Source: Lachnospiraceae bacterium
Lineage (GTDB): Bacteria > Bacillota > Clostridia > Lachnospirales > Lachnospiraceae
Assembly: GCA_021628825.1 (NCBI GenBank)
Contig: JAJXRY010000002.1
Location: forward strand, 1,054,001-1,118,000
Length of the DNA: 64,000 nucleotides
Direction of reading: 5' to 3'
Shown here: piece by piece, positions 39,795 through 48,595 of the stretch
Numbering within the stretch: position 1 is the stretch's first letter
Layout of the letters: every line of letters begins with the position of its first letter
Notes under the pieces: generated by a model
The model's input: the letters and a program-made list of their open reading frames with translations, nothing else
The model's database searches: none
What the model was told of the DNA's origin: nothing
Made by a program: the position numbers and the translations under genes

Positions 39795-39845
39795 AATAAC
39801 CATTGGTTATTATAATATAAAAACGATCTAACCAATGGTTATTAT
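39795..39845. promoter_or_regulatory. Double operator of the XRE regulator
   Basis: AATAACCATTGGTTATT (39795-39811) and TAACCAATGGTTATTAT (39829-39845) are reverse complements of each other and each nearly palindromic (TAACCA/TGGTTA). A TATAAT on the minus strand (39809-39814) lies between them. Confidence 0.65.
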
Positions 39846-39925
39846 ATCGTATAAAATATTGGAATGCAAGAGGAGAACAGCAGATTATATTCTGCTGAAA
39901 CTTTCGAAAATTGTTTTTCAGAGTG

Positions 39926-39955
39926 TTGACTAATCTGTAAATCAAACAGTATACT
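39926..39955 (+). promoter_or_regulatory. Promoter of the antitoxin RNA
   Basis: TTGACT (39926-39931), 18-base spacer, TATACT (39950-39955). Transcription would start about 39962, four bases before the first RNA repeat. Confidence 0.75.
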
Positions 39956-39961
39956 ATCCGT

Positions 39962-40069
39962 AGAAGGTGATGCACAGCCTTAAAGTGAGCGAGTTATAAG
40001 CGGGTGATGCACAGCCCTAAAATGAGCGAGTTAACGGATGGTAGAGACTATTGGGTCTCTACCATTTTT
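39962..40069 (+). ncRNA. toxI: Type III antitoxin RNA (ToxI-like), two repeats plus terminator
   Basis: Two head-to-tail units of 37 bases (39966-40002 and 40003-40039). Each begins GGTGATGCACAGCC and contains TGAGCGAGTTA; the first 31 bases differ at only two positions. A perfect hairpin GGTAGAGAC (40040-40048) / GTCTCTACC (40055-40063) with a T run follows and precedes the toxin gene by 20 bases. Promoter, tandem repeats, terminator and downstream toxin are the layout of type III systems, where the repeats are cut into small RNAs that bind the toxin and the leaky terminator sets the RNA-to-toxin ratio. Confidence 0.8.
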
Positions 40070-40088
40070 GGTAAAGAAGGGTATTCAT

Positions 40089-40593
40089 ATGAGAAAGAGT
40101 ATAAGAATTAACGAGGTAAGAAATGAATACATAGAATATTTAAGCAGTTATCAAAAACATATTTCTACTCAAACGGATCAAAATTTTTAAACGAAAATAT
40201 ATAGGTATTGTTTTTGGAAGTAAGTGGAATTAAATATTTTGCACCCTTATCATCGTTCAAAGATAAACATAAAAATGAAAGAGAGTGTAGATTTTATCGT
40301 AATCAAAGATTATGCAGTTATTAATCTTAATAACATGATACCTGTTCCGGATAGTCAAATTGTTAATATTAATATAAACAAAGAAAAAAATGCAAGTTAC
40401 CGGTATCTACTTCAAGCTGAGAGCCGTGAAGTCAATCGGCAAAAGAACCGTATTCGTAAGAATGCGGAAATTGTGTATAGTCATAAAAAACATAATGGTG
40501 TTTCAACTCCACTTGCCAAAAAGAACGAATGATTTTTGAACTGTTGGAGAAACTTTCTAAAAAAAATATTGAAAAAGGGGTGACAATATGGTA
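40089..40593 (+). CDS. toxN: Type III toxin, ToxN/AbiQ-like endoribonuclease (frameshifts)
   Basis: After repair of runs near 40188, 40215, 40235, 40515 and 40535 the protein (about 165 residues) reads MRKSIRINEVRNEYIEYLSS, then K-YIGIVFG, KYFAPLSSFKDKHKNMKES, YAVINLNNMIPVPDSQI, ASYRYLLQAE and a C-terminal NDFELLEKLSKK. The order YIG(I/V)V, (K)Y-x-APLSS, INLNNMIPVP and LLE matches ToxN/AbiQ-type toxins, which cut mRNA and in several hosts act as phage-abortive-infection systems. Start ATG 40089 with AAAGAAGGG upstream. The corrected stop overlaps the start of the next gene. Confidence 0.8.
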
Positions 40594-40888
40594 AAGACGG
40601 AGTCAGTAACCATTAAAGTGCCTGCCGAAATGAAAAAAATACATTGTTGATACAGATGCAGAAACAGAGCTTGTCCGGAATGCCCTTCTTCTGTACCCTT
40701 ATATATTAAATCAGACAATATCACATGGAAGAGCAGCAGAAATTCTGGGAATAAGAAAATCTGAATTGATAGATATATATGATAAAATGGGGTATTCCTA
40801 TTTTGACATGACAATAGATGAACTGGACACGGAATTGGAAACCTATGAACAACTAAAGAAGGAGCAGAGTGGATTAGATGTGACCTAA
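40587..40888 (+). CDS. UPF0175-like putative antitoxin (one frameshift)
   Basis: About 100 residues, beginning MVKTESVTIKVPAEMKKYIV after fixing the A-run near 40633-40640. The core ISHGRAAEILGIRKSELIDI is a helix-turn-helix-like segment characteristic of UPF0175 proteins, which are commonly antitoxins of PIN/DUF3368 nucleases. No such nuclease follows; instead its start overlaps the toxN end (ATGGTAA). Its TAA overlaps the convergent stop of the deaminase remnant by two bases. Confidence 0.65.
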
Positions 40889-41180
40889 ATCCACCACTCC
40901 GGAGTAAGTTCACCCAGGGTTACCACTTTATTGGTTTCGTAATCCATCATTATTTCAACTGTACGATAACTGTCCGGCATTAACTGGGTCATGAACTCGC
41001 GACAGGCACCGCAGGGTGGAAGCGCTTTTCCTGCATGGTTGATTGCAATAACCCGTCGGATGGCATTTTCCCCATTGGTAATCATATGGAAGATCGCATT
41101 ACGTTCAGCACATATACCCAGTGTACATGCGGTGTCGACACACACGCCAACTTCTACATCGAAAGACTTGACTTGAAGTG
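40885..41180 (-). pseudogene. Cytidine deaminase-like gene, 5' truncated
   Basis: Encodes about 98 residues with zinc-site motifs ICAERNAIF (C-A-E) and PPCGACREFMTQL (P-C-x-x-C), ending GELTPEWWI. The normal N-terminal 30-40 residues are missing: upstream of VKSFDVEVGVCVDTA the frame hits a stop at about 41189, and one frameshift (near 41155) is present. Perhaps a deaminase of the blasticidin-S/cytidine family. Truncation coincides with the edge of the accessory stretch. Confidence 0.7.
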
Positions 41181-41256
41181 AGGTTTAGGCGCTAAAATAA
41201 AAACAGGTTTATTTTATTAAGAGCATTTGGAGAAAGTGATGGTATAACCTGCCCAC

Positions 41257-41285
41257 TTGACTGGTGTGTAAATACGGTGTATAAA
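41257..41285 (+). promoter_or_regulatory. Promoter of the 41330 gene
   Basis: TTGACT (41257-41262), 17-base spacer, TATAAA (41280-41285), 45 bases before the start codon. Confidence 0.7.
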
Positions 41286-41329
41286 TTTATGGTGAATGAA
41301 ACTGTAAAATTGCGGAATGGGAGGAAACG

Positions 41330-41995
41330 ATGAAGAAAAGAGCGTATGAAGAATCCATATATGGAAAGCTTTACGAGCAGTATTGTAAAGAGCATTTTCC
41401 GGATACGGCACAGGATATTTTTGAAAAAGCAAAGCATTACTATCTGGAATTCAAGAAAGAAATGCCGGATTTAGGTGAAAATATGATGGCGAAGAATATG
41501 CTCGACTGGTACACAATCGTTTCTTTTTATGAAGCAAGTGATCATAAGCTGAACGGAGAGGCACTTCTTGCGATGAAACGGGCAGATGCGGAGAAGATGA
41601 AATTTCTGGGAAAGCTTGTAGATGGAAACAAGAGCAAGTGGCCTTACCGGCTTTTTTTGAAAAAGACTTATGTGAAGTTTAACAAGATGAGCAAAGAGCA
41701 TCAGGCGAAGGGCGAGTGGATGGATACCTGGAAGGTAGAGATCAATCCGGATCACCGGACGGAAGGCTTCTGCTTTCATCTGATCGGATGCCCGATTGCC
41801 AAACATGCCAAAGAGCACGGTTATGAGGAGTTACTTCCTTATTTATGCAAAACGGATCACTTCCTCGCAGAGGTAATGCATGCCCGGCTTATCCGGACGC
41901 AGACGGAAGCATTAGGTGGTGAATACTGTGATTACTGGTATGTGGGAGATAAAAGCCCGGCACTGGAGCAGTATAAGGACATTGAGCAGATTTAG
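41330..41995 (+). CDS. L-2-amino-thiazoline-4-carboxylate hydrolase family protein
   Basis: Intact 221-residue protein of the ATC hydrolase family; the founding member opens aminothiazoline carboxylate on the way to cysteine, but most members are uncharacterised. Typical are FCFHLIGCPIAKHAKEHGYE, LPYLCKTDHFLAEVM and the ending GGEYCDYWYVGDK. Cytoplasmic, no signal peptide. GGGAGG at 41320-41325. Neighbouring PatB-type lyase at 42971 also concerns sulfur amino acids, which may or may not be coincidence. Confidence 0.75.
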   Translation: MKKRAYEESIYGKLYEQYCKEHFPDTAQDIFEKAKHYYLEFKKEMPDLGENMMAKNMLDWYTIVSFYEASDHKLNGEALLAMKRADAEKMKFLGKLVDGNKSKWPYRLFLKKTYVKFNKMSKEHQAKGEWMDTWKVEINPDHRTEGFCFHLIGCPIAKHAKEHGYEELLPYLCKTDHFLAEVMHARLIRTQTEALGGEYCDYWYVGDKSPALEQYKDIEQI

Positions 41996-42048
41996 GGTCA
42001 CGGCAGTCGCAACAGCGTAATATGGTAATACAAAGGAGATAAATAATT

Positions 42049-42903
42049 ATGGAAGAAATCAAGCAGCAGTTTTTAACAGGAGAGCGTGCCCTGTTTCAGG
42101 GACATGATCTCCGGATTATGGATACAACCTTTGCAGACGGTGAGTCCCCGTTAAAGGAAAGCCGTAATATTGAGTTGACAGGAAGCATGTTTAAGTGGAA
42201 ATATCCTCTGTGGTATTCAAAGAGTGTCACCGTAAAGGACAGTACCTGGTTTGAGATGGCTCGTGCCGGGGTATGGTATACGGATGAAATCACGGTTGAG
42301 GATTGTGCGATTGAAGCACCGAAGAATTTCCGTCGTTGTAAGGATGTCATCCTGCGGAATGTTTCTTTTGCCAATGCAGCAGAGACACTCTGGAGCTGTG
42401 ATGGAGTAACGATTGATCAGGTGACGGCAAAGGGTGATTACTTTGCCATGAACAGCCAGAATATGAATATCCAGAACCTCACTCTTTATGGAAATTATTC
42501 CTTCGATGGCGTGAAAAATATGGAAATCCGCTCATCCCGTCTGCTTTCCAAGGATGCGTTCTGGAATACCGAGAACGTAACGGTGTATGATTCCTTTATT
42601 TCCGGAGAATACCTTGGCTGGAATGCAAAGAATCTGACGCTGATTAACTGTACGATCGAAAGTTTACAGGGAATGTGTTACATTGACAATCTGGTGATGA
42701 AGAACTGCAAGCTTTTAAATACGACACTGGCCTTCGAGTATTCTACGGTCGATGCAGAAATCACCAATAAGATCGACAGTGTCTTAAATCCGAGTGAAGG
42801 CGTGATCCGCGCAGAAGAAATTGGCGAACTCATCATTGAGAAGGATAAAGTAGATTCTGCTAAAACCAGAATTGTGTGCACCAATTCTGCTGTGCAAAAG
42901 TAA
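42049..42903 (+). CDS. DUF3737 beta-helix protein
   Basis: Intact 284-residue protein. Regular repeats with S/T-x-x-x-NC-x-(I/F) periodicity (for example ENVTVYDSFISGEYLGWNAK; LTLINCTIESLQGMC) indicate a right-handed beta helix, as in DUF3737. Start MEEIKQQFLTGERALFQG is typical of the family. No catalytic residues known. AAAGGAG upstream at 42032-42038. It lies 50 bases after the ATC hydrolase gene and 67 before the PatB gene, and in many Lachnospiraceae it is next to such an aminotransferase. Confidence 0.85.
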   Translation: MEEIKQQFLTGERALFQGHDLRIMDTTFADGESPLKESRNIELTGSMFKWKYPLWYSKSVTVKDSTWFEMARAGVWYTDEITVEDCAIEAPKNFRRCKDVILRNVSFANAAETLWSCDGVTIDQVTAKGDYFAMNSQNMNIQNLTLYGNYSFDGVKNMEIRSSRLLSKDAFWNTENVTVYDSFISGEYLGWNAKNLTLINCTIESLQGMCYIDNLVMKNCKLLNTTLAFEYSTVDAEITNKIDSVLNPSEGVIRAEEIGELIIEKDKVDSAKTRIVCTNSAVQK

Positions 42904-42970
42904 CGGGCAAAAGTTCCGAGAGAGCTTGCTCGCAGAGGAACCAGAAAGAAAAATAAGGGAGGAAACAGCA

Positions 42971-44143
42971 GTGTCCTATCACTTTGATGAAATCATCGAC
43001 CGGCGCAATACCAATTCCTTGAAATGGGATGTAGAAGAGAAGGAATTACCCATGTGGGTAGCAGATATGGACTTTCAGACGGCTCCGGAGATCCGCGAGG
43101 CGATTGAGAAGCGTGCCGCACATGGAGTATTCGGGTATTCGATCATTCCGGAGGAATGGCAGCAGGCGTATGTGGACTGGTGGAAATTGAGACACCATTT
43201 TACGATGGAAAAGGACTGGCTGATTTTCTGCACGGGTGTGATTCCGGCCATCTCGAGTACGGTTCGGAAGCTGACCACTCCTGCGGAAAAAGTGGTAGTC
43301 ATGACTCCGGTTTATAACATTTTCTTCAATTCTATCTATAATAACGGGCGTAACGTATTAGAAAATGAACTGATTTATGATGAGGATGGATATCATATTG
43401 ACTTTGAAGATCTGGAAGAGAAGCTGTCCGATCCCCAGACATCACTTTTGATTTTCTGTAATCCCCAGAATCCGGGAGGTAAGATCTGGGACCGGGAAAC
43501 GATTGTAAGAGTAGGCGAGCTGTGTGATAAGTATCATGTACTTGTCATTTCAGACGAAATTCACTGTGACCTTACGGATCCCGGGAAAGAATATGTACCT
43601 TATGCATCGGTATCGGAAATTTGCAGGAATCAATGCATTATGTGTATCGCTCCAACCAAAACCTTCAATATTGCAGGAATGCAGACGGCTGCGGTAGCGG
43701 TACCAAACCCGGTAATCCGGCATAAAGTATGGAGAGCATTGAATACCGATGAGGTTGCAGAACCGAATGCATTTGCAATTGATGTGGCGATTGCAGCCTT
43801 TACGAGGGGCGGTAATTGGCTAGACGAATTGCGAAGCTATATCAAAGAAAACAAAACAACCGTTATTGAATATATCGGGAAGCAGATTCCACAGTTAAAG
43901 GTGGTTCCATCCGATGCCACATATCTCTTGTGGCTGGACTGTCGGGGATTGGGAAGTAATGCTTCACAGGCAGCGGAACGAATCCGGGAAGCAACCGGCC
44001 TTTATCTGTCCGCAGGAGAACAGTTCGGAAAGGGGGGCGAAAATTTCCTCAGAATGAACATCGCCTGCCCGAGAGCAAGGGTACTGGAAGGCTTGGAAAG
44101 GTTGAAAAAGGGAGTGGAGATCCTAATAAGTAAGGAAGCATAA
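42971..44143 (+). CDS. patB: PatB/MalY-type cystathionine beta-lyase / aminotransferase
   Basis: Intact fold-type I PLP enzyme of about 390 residues, cleaving cystathionine to homocysteine or acting as aminotransferase. MWVADMDFQTAPEI and GVFGYSIIPEEW are family hallmarks; the PLP lysine is in APTKTFNIAGMQ, preceded by SDEIHCDL. The start is a GTG at 42971 (MSYHFDEIIDRRNT) with GGGAGGAA at 42958-42965; the longer frame from 42872 overlaps DUF3737 and is unlikely. An inverted repeat GTTCCGAGAG..CTCG..GGAAC lies in the gap before it. Confidence 0.88.
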   Translation: MSYHFDEIIDRRNTNSLKWDVEEKELPMWVADMDFQTAPEIREAIEKRAAHGVFGYSIIPEEWQQAYVDWWKLRHHFTMEKDWLIFCTGVIPAISSTVRKLTTPAEKVVVMTPVYNIFFNSIYNNGRNVLENELIYDEDGYHIDFEDLEEKLSDPQTSLLIFCNPQNPGGKIWDRETIVRVGELCDKYHVLVISDEIHCDLTDPGKEYVPYASVSEICRNQCIMCIAPTKTFNIAGMQTAAVAVPNPVIRHKVWRALNTDEVAEPNAFAIDVAIAAFTRGGNWLDELRSYIKENKTTVIEYIGKQIPQLKVVPSDATYLLWLDCRGLGSNASQAAERIREATGLYLSAGEQFGKGGENFLRMNIACPRARVLEGLERLKKGVEILISKEA

Positions 44144-44159
44144 ACGGATCAAAAATTTA

Positions 44160-44188
44160 GAGGTAACATGTAATATGCATGTTACCTC
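44160..44188. terminator. Bidirectional terminator
   Basis: Perfect 11-bp stem GAGGTAACATG (44160-44170) / CATGTTACCTC (44178-44188). On the minus strand it is followed by TAAATTTTTG, on the plus strand by ATTTGATT. It separates convergent patB and the ABC-F gene. Confidence 0.7.
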
Positions 44189-44233
44189 ATTTGATTAAAA
44201 TTAAATCCTGATTTAGTGATTACAAACTGTCGT

Positions 44234-45794
44234 TTATACAAGCCGGGTGGTCCACTTGGTGCAGTCCCAGACATCGGTAGCCAGTCCGTCATAAAATTCC
44301 GGTTCATGGCAGACCATGAGGATGCTGCCCTTATAGGCGATGAGCGCGCGTTTTAATTCTTCTTTGGCATCGACATCCAGATGATTGGTCGGCTCGTCGA
44401 GCAGAAGAATATTGGATTCTTTATTGATGAGCTTGCATAAGCGGACCTTAGCCTGCTCGCCACCACTTAAAACACGGACACGGCTTTCGATATGCTTCGT
44501 GGTAAGACCGCACTTGGCAAGTGCAGACCGTACCTCATATTGGGTAAAGCTTGGAAAGTCCTTCCAGATTTCTTCGATACAGGTCGTAGATACATTCTGG
44601 TCCATTTCCTGTTCAAAATATCCGATTTCCAGATAATCGCCAAGCTCTACCGAACCGGACAGCGGGGGGATCAGACCAAGAATACTTTTTAACAGGGTAG
44701 TCTTACCAATACCGTTTGCACCGGTAAGAACGATCTTCTGTCCACGTTCCATGCGGATATTTAAAGGGGAGGACAGTGGCTCTTCGTAGCCGATTACCAG
44801 ATCCTTTGTCTCGAAGATGTAGCGGCTGGGAGTCCGGGCTTCCTTAAAGTGGAATTCCGGCTTTGGCTTTTCGGAAGCAAGCTCGATCACATCCATCTTA
44901 TCCAGCTTCTTCTGACGGGACATTGCCATATTTCGGGTGGCAACGCGTGCCTTGTTCCGGGCAACAAAATCCTTTAGGTCGGCAATTTCCTTCTGCTGTT
45001 TATTATAGGCAGCTTCAAGCTGGGATTTCTTCATGGCATAAACTTCCTGGAACTTATCATAATCTCCGGGATAGCGGTTCAGTTCCTGATTATCCATATG
45101 ATAAATCAAATTAATGACACTGTTTAAGAATGGAATATCATGTGATATTAAAATGAAAGCATTCTCATATTCGTTAAGGTAGCGTTTCAGCCATTCAATG
45201 TGCTCTTTATCCAGATAGTTGGTCGGCTCATCCAGAAGCAGAATGTCCGGCTTTTCTAAAAGCAGCTTGCCGAGCAGCACTTTAGTACGCTGGCCACCGC
45301 TTAAATCGGTAACATCCCGATCAAGTCCCAAGTCCAGAAGTCCCAGTGCTCTTGCCACTTCTTCCACCTTGGCATCAATCATATAGAAGTCATGCATGGT
45401 CAGCATATCCTGAATGGTTCCGAGATCTTCCATGTATTGTTCCAGTTCTTCTTCGGAGGCTTCGCCCATTTTATCACAGATGTCATTCATCTGTGCTTCC
45501 ATATCAAACAAAAAATTAAATGCAGATTTAAGAACATCTTCGATCGCCATTCCTTTTTCTAATACCGTATGCTGGTCCAGATAACCGACGCGGACATTTT
45601 TTTGGCCCATTCAATCCTGCCTTCATCCGGCATCAGCTTTCCGGTAATAATATTCATAAAGGTGGATTTCCCTTCACCGTTTGCGCCGATCAATCCGATG
45701 TGCTCGCCTTTCAACAGACGGAAGGATACGTCATTAAAAAAATGGCACGGTCACCAAAACCATGTGTTAAATGTTCTACATTCAAAATACTCAT
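44234..45794 (-). CDS. ABC-F family ATPase (two frameshifts)
   Basis: Soluble twin-ATPase ABC-F protein of about 520 residues, a class that acts on ribosomes as translation factor or antibiotic-protection protein. First nucleotide domain: GANGEGKST, LSGGQRTKVLLG, LLLDEPTNYLD; linker with EVYAMKKSQLEAAYNKQQKE; second domain: GANGIGKTT, LSGGEQAKVRLC, LLLDEPTNHLD. No membrane helices. Start ATG 45794 (MSILNVEHLTHGFGD) with GGAGAAA upstream. Breaks in the A7 run at 45735-45742 and T7 run at 45598-45604. Confidence 0.88.
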
Positions 45795-45992
45795 CTGGGT
45801 TTCTCCATTTTTTTGTTTTCTATTTGTTATCATTGTAAATAATCACTGTTATCTAATGATTGGGTACATAGTTCCTATATAACTGCATATGATAATAGGG
45901 AATAAATTCAGTTAAAATGACTTCTAACATCATAAAAGATATTGGGGCAGAAATCAATCATAAAATAGAATTGTAGAACAGGAGTGTGAACA

Positions 45993-46530
45993 ATGGATTT
46001 AAAAGGATCCCGGACGGAAGCAAATCTGATGTCAGCATTTGCAGGAGAGTCCATGGCAACAAACAAGTATACTTATTTTGCCTCAAAGGCAAGAAAGGAT
46101 GGATACGAGCAGATCGCAGCAATTTTTGAAGAAACTGCCGGAAATGAACGGGAGCATGCCAAGATCTGGTATAAGATCCTTCATGGTGGAATCGGAGATA
46201 CGCTTGAAAATCTGGGGCATGCAGCCGAAGGAGAAAAATTATGAGTGGACTGATATGTATGATCGTTTTGCAAGAGAGGCGAAAGAAGAGGGGTTCGATG
46301 CCATTGCCGGGTTATTTGAAAAAGTAGCGGCAATCGAAAAACAGCATGAAGAACGATACCGGAAGCTGATTCAGAATATTGAGGAGGGATTGGTATTTTC
46401 CAGAGACGGAGACACTATCTGGATCTGCAGGAACTGCGGGCACGTTGTCATCGGAAAGCAGGCCCCACAGGTCTGCCCGGTATGCGGTCATCCCCAGTCC
46501 TTCTTTGAAATTAAGGCAGATAACTACTAA
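45993..46530 (+). CDS. rbr: Rubrerythrin (one frameshift)
   Basis: Peroxide-reducing non-haem iron protein of anaerobes. Ferritin-like diiron domain with EANLMSAFAGES, EETAGNEREHAKIW and EKQHEERY; C-terminal rubredoxin-type centre CRNCGHV and CPVCGHP. 179 residues after adding one A near 46236-46240. GGAGTG at 45981-45986 upstream. A perfect terminator follows. No PerR box was recognised upstream. Confidence 0.92.
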
Positions 46531-46536
46531 AATATA

Positions 46537-46576
46537 AAACAGGTGCGAAAATCCAGTGGATTTAGCACCTGTTTTT
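46537..46576 (+). terminator. Terminator after rubrerythrin
   Basis: AAACAGGTGC (46537-46546) pairs with GCACCTGTTT (46565-46574), inner ATCCA/TGGAT stem, T5 run. Confidence 0.85.
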
Positions 46577-46587
46577 CGGTATAATGT

Positions 46588-46745
46588 AAGGAGCCCCAGA
46601 GGAAAGCAAGCGCCACTGAAATGGCATTTGCTTTCCTGGGCTCCTTAACGAACATGCGTCTGACGGCAGTCAGACAGGGAGTGCGAAGCACGGGCATGTG
46701 AGTTATAATAAAATGAACGAATGTCCTGCGAAGCAGGACGGAGAG
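46588..46745. repeat. Cluster of palindromic intergenic units
   Basis: A 60-base hairpin (AAGGAGCCC..GGAAAGCAA against TTGCTTTCC..GGGCTCCTT, 46588-46647) is followed by GTCTGAC-ggca-GTCAGAC, GTGC-gaa-GCAC, GTCCTGC-gaa-GCAGGAC and GCAC-gaa-GTGC. No gene lies in the 46577-46826 gap. The repeated GAA loops resemble those at 4877 and point to a dispersed palindromic sequence family. Confidence 0.6.
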
Positions 46746-46826
46746 CACGAAGTGCGGATTCGTGAGTGGCAAAGAGTTAAATATTTCAATAATTTATAGA
46801 TTCCCAGAAAGAAGGAGGACACTATT

Positions 46827-47732
46827 ATGGAAGAAACCATGAAGGATTATGAGAAGGAGTTAGAAGCATCCTTCCGCAAAATCAGAGAAGGAGATGTGAT
46901 CAGTGGCACAGTAATTGATGTCAATGAAGAAGAGGTCACACTGGATCTGAAATATTACACACAGGGAATTATCAAGGCAGAGGACATGAGCAACGATCCG
47001 GCCTTTTCCCTTCTGAATGATGTGAAAGAGGGAGATGTCATTGAAGCAACGGTCGTTCGTATGGATGATGGATTGGGCAACATTCTTCTTTCCAAAAAGG
47101 AAGCCAATGAAGTACTTTCCTGGGATGTTTTAGAACAGATGAAGGAAGAAAAAACAGATGTTACAGTAAAAGTGTCCGAAGCGGTCAATGGAGGCGCAGT
47201 AGCGTATGTAGAAGGAATCCGGGGATTTATCCCGGCTTCCCAGCTTGATCTGAATTATGTAGAGGAGCCGGCTGATTACGTAGGAAAAACTTTGAAGGTT
47301 CGTGTGATTACCGTCGATCAGGAAAGAGAAAAACTGGTGTTATCAGCCAAAGAAATCCTGAAAGAGCAGCAGAAAGAAGAGCATGACCACAAGGTAGCAA
47401 TGATCGTACCGGGAACGATTCTGGAAGGAACCGTGGAAAGCTTGCAGACGTATGGTGCATTTATTGATCTGAAGGACGGATTAAGCGGACTGGTGCATAT
47501 ATCACAGATCTGCCAGAAGCGTATTAAGAAGCCGTCCGAGGTGTTGAAGGTAGGAGATAAGGTCAAGGTTAAAGTACTCAACACAAACGATGGCAAAATT
47601 TCCTTAAGTATCAAGGCAGTAGCAGAAGAACAGGAAGCTTCGGAAGTAGAAGATTTTGATACAGCTTCCTTCAGTTCCAACGAAAGTGTAGGGACAAGCC
47701 TTGGAGATTTATTTGCAAAGCTGAAATTGTAA
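46827..47732 (+). CDS. S1 RNA-binding domain protein (ribosomal protein S1-like)
   Basis: Intact 301-residue protein with three S1 (OB-fold) domains: about residues 18-90 (GDVISGTVIDVNEEEVTLDL), 105-180 (GAVAYVEGIRGFIPASQLDL) and 195-265 (GTILEGTVESLQTYGAFIDL, DGLSGLVHISQI). The acidic tail ends GTSLGDLFAKLKL. Such short S1 homologues in Firmicutes bind RNA and may assist translation or RNA turnover. Good ribosome site GAAGGAGG at 46810-46817. Confidence 0.88.
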   Translation: MEETMKDYEKELEASFRKIREGDVISGTVIDVNEEEVTLDLKYYTQGIIKAEDMSNDPAFSLLNDVKEGDVIEATVVRMDDGLGNILLSKKEANEVLSWDVLEQMKEEKTDVTVKVSEAVNGGAVAYVEGIRGFIPASQLDLNYVEEPADYVGKTLKVRVITVDQEREKLVLSAKEILKEQQKEEHDHKVAMIVPGTILEGTVESLQTYGAFIDLKDGLSGLVHISQICQKRIKKPSEVLKVGDKVKVKVLNTNDGKISLSIKAVAEEQEASEVEDFDTASFSSNESVGTSLGDLFAKLKL

Positions 47733-47748
47733 TTATTCAGAGATATGC

Positions 47749-47850
47749 AAAATTGCTTTCTGTGAATGCTTGCATTTAAACAGAAGAGCAATTTTATATG
47801 GCGAAGTAACCACATGAGGTAAACTACGCTGCATTAGCAGCGGTTTTACG
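47749..47850 (+). other. Two hairpins in the S1-HAD gap
   Basis: AAAATTGCT-TTCTGT near 47750 pairs with ACAGAA-GAGCAATTTT ending near 47796 and can act as a terminator for the S1 gene (T run after it). A second stem GTAAA..CGCTGC-atta-GCAGCG..TTTAC lies at about 47819-47848. Confidence 0.5.
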
Positions 47851-47908
47851 AATGAGGTCTGAATAGTTACAATTCTCTTAAAATACAGGACAATAAGAAG
47901 GAAGAAAA

Positions 47909-48579
47909 ATGTATCAATATTGTTTATTTGATCTGGATGGAACATTAACGGATCCAAGGGAGGGAATAACAAAATGCGTGCAATATGCTTTGCATCATTA
48001 TGGTATTGAAGAACCGGATCTTACGAAGCTGGAGGCGTTCATCGGACCACCTCTTGCAGACAGCTTCATGCAGTTTTACGGGTTCCCGGAGCAAAAGGCC
48101 TGGGAAGCCTGCACGGTATACCGGGAACGGTTTATTCCTATCGGTGCTTATGAAAATAAGGTGTTTGAAGGTGTGCCGGAGATGCTGCAGCAGATGAAAG
48201 AAAAAGGAATTCAGATCGCCATTGCATCGAGTAAGCCGGAGGTTTCCGTGCGGAAGATCCTGGAACACTTTGACTTAATGCAATATTTTTGATGTTGTGG
48301 TCGGAAGTGCTCCAGATGGCAGTCATGGAAAGAAAGAAGAAATTGTAGAACGGGCGTTATCAGAGCTTGGAGTACAGGCGTTATCAGATGAAGACCGGTA
48401 CAGTCAATGCGCAATGGTAGGTGATCGCAAATTTGATATCTACGGGGCGAAAACGCACGGAGTAACCGCTGTCGGGGGTCAGCTTTGGCTTTGCAGATGA
48501 AGGAGAACTGGAACAGGCGGGAGCCGATTATATTGTGGATTCCATAGAAGAGATGGCGCAGCTTCTGATGAAAGAGTGA
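47909..48579 (+). CDS. HAD-family phosphatase (Gph-like; two frameshifts)
   Basis: Haloacid dehalogenase hydrolase of about 222 residues, closest in pattern to phosphoglycolate phosphatases/PpaX. Motif I DLDGTLTDPREGI (nucleophile Asp), motif II ASSKPE, motif III lysine region KKEEIVERAL and motif IV MVGDRKFDIYGAK. Breaks: extra or missing T near 48287-48291 and a G near 48474-48479. Start ATG 47909 with AAGGAAG upstream. The stop lies 17 bases before the CPBP gene. Confidence 0.85.
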
Positions 48580-48595
48580 ATGGACAGGCGAAACA

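Noticed and set aside
39966..40039. CRISPR array or retron msr
   Set aside because: Only two adjacent units without spacers, no cas or reverse transcriptase gene; promoter, terminator and toxin gene fit a type III antitoxin.
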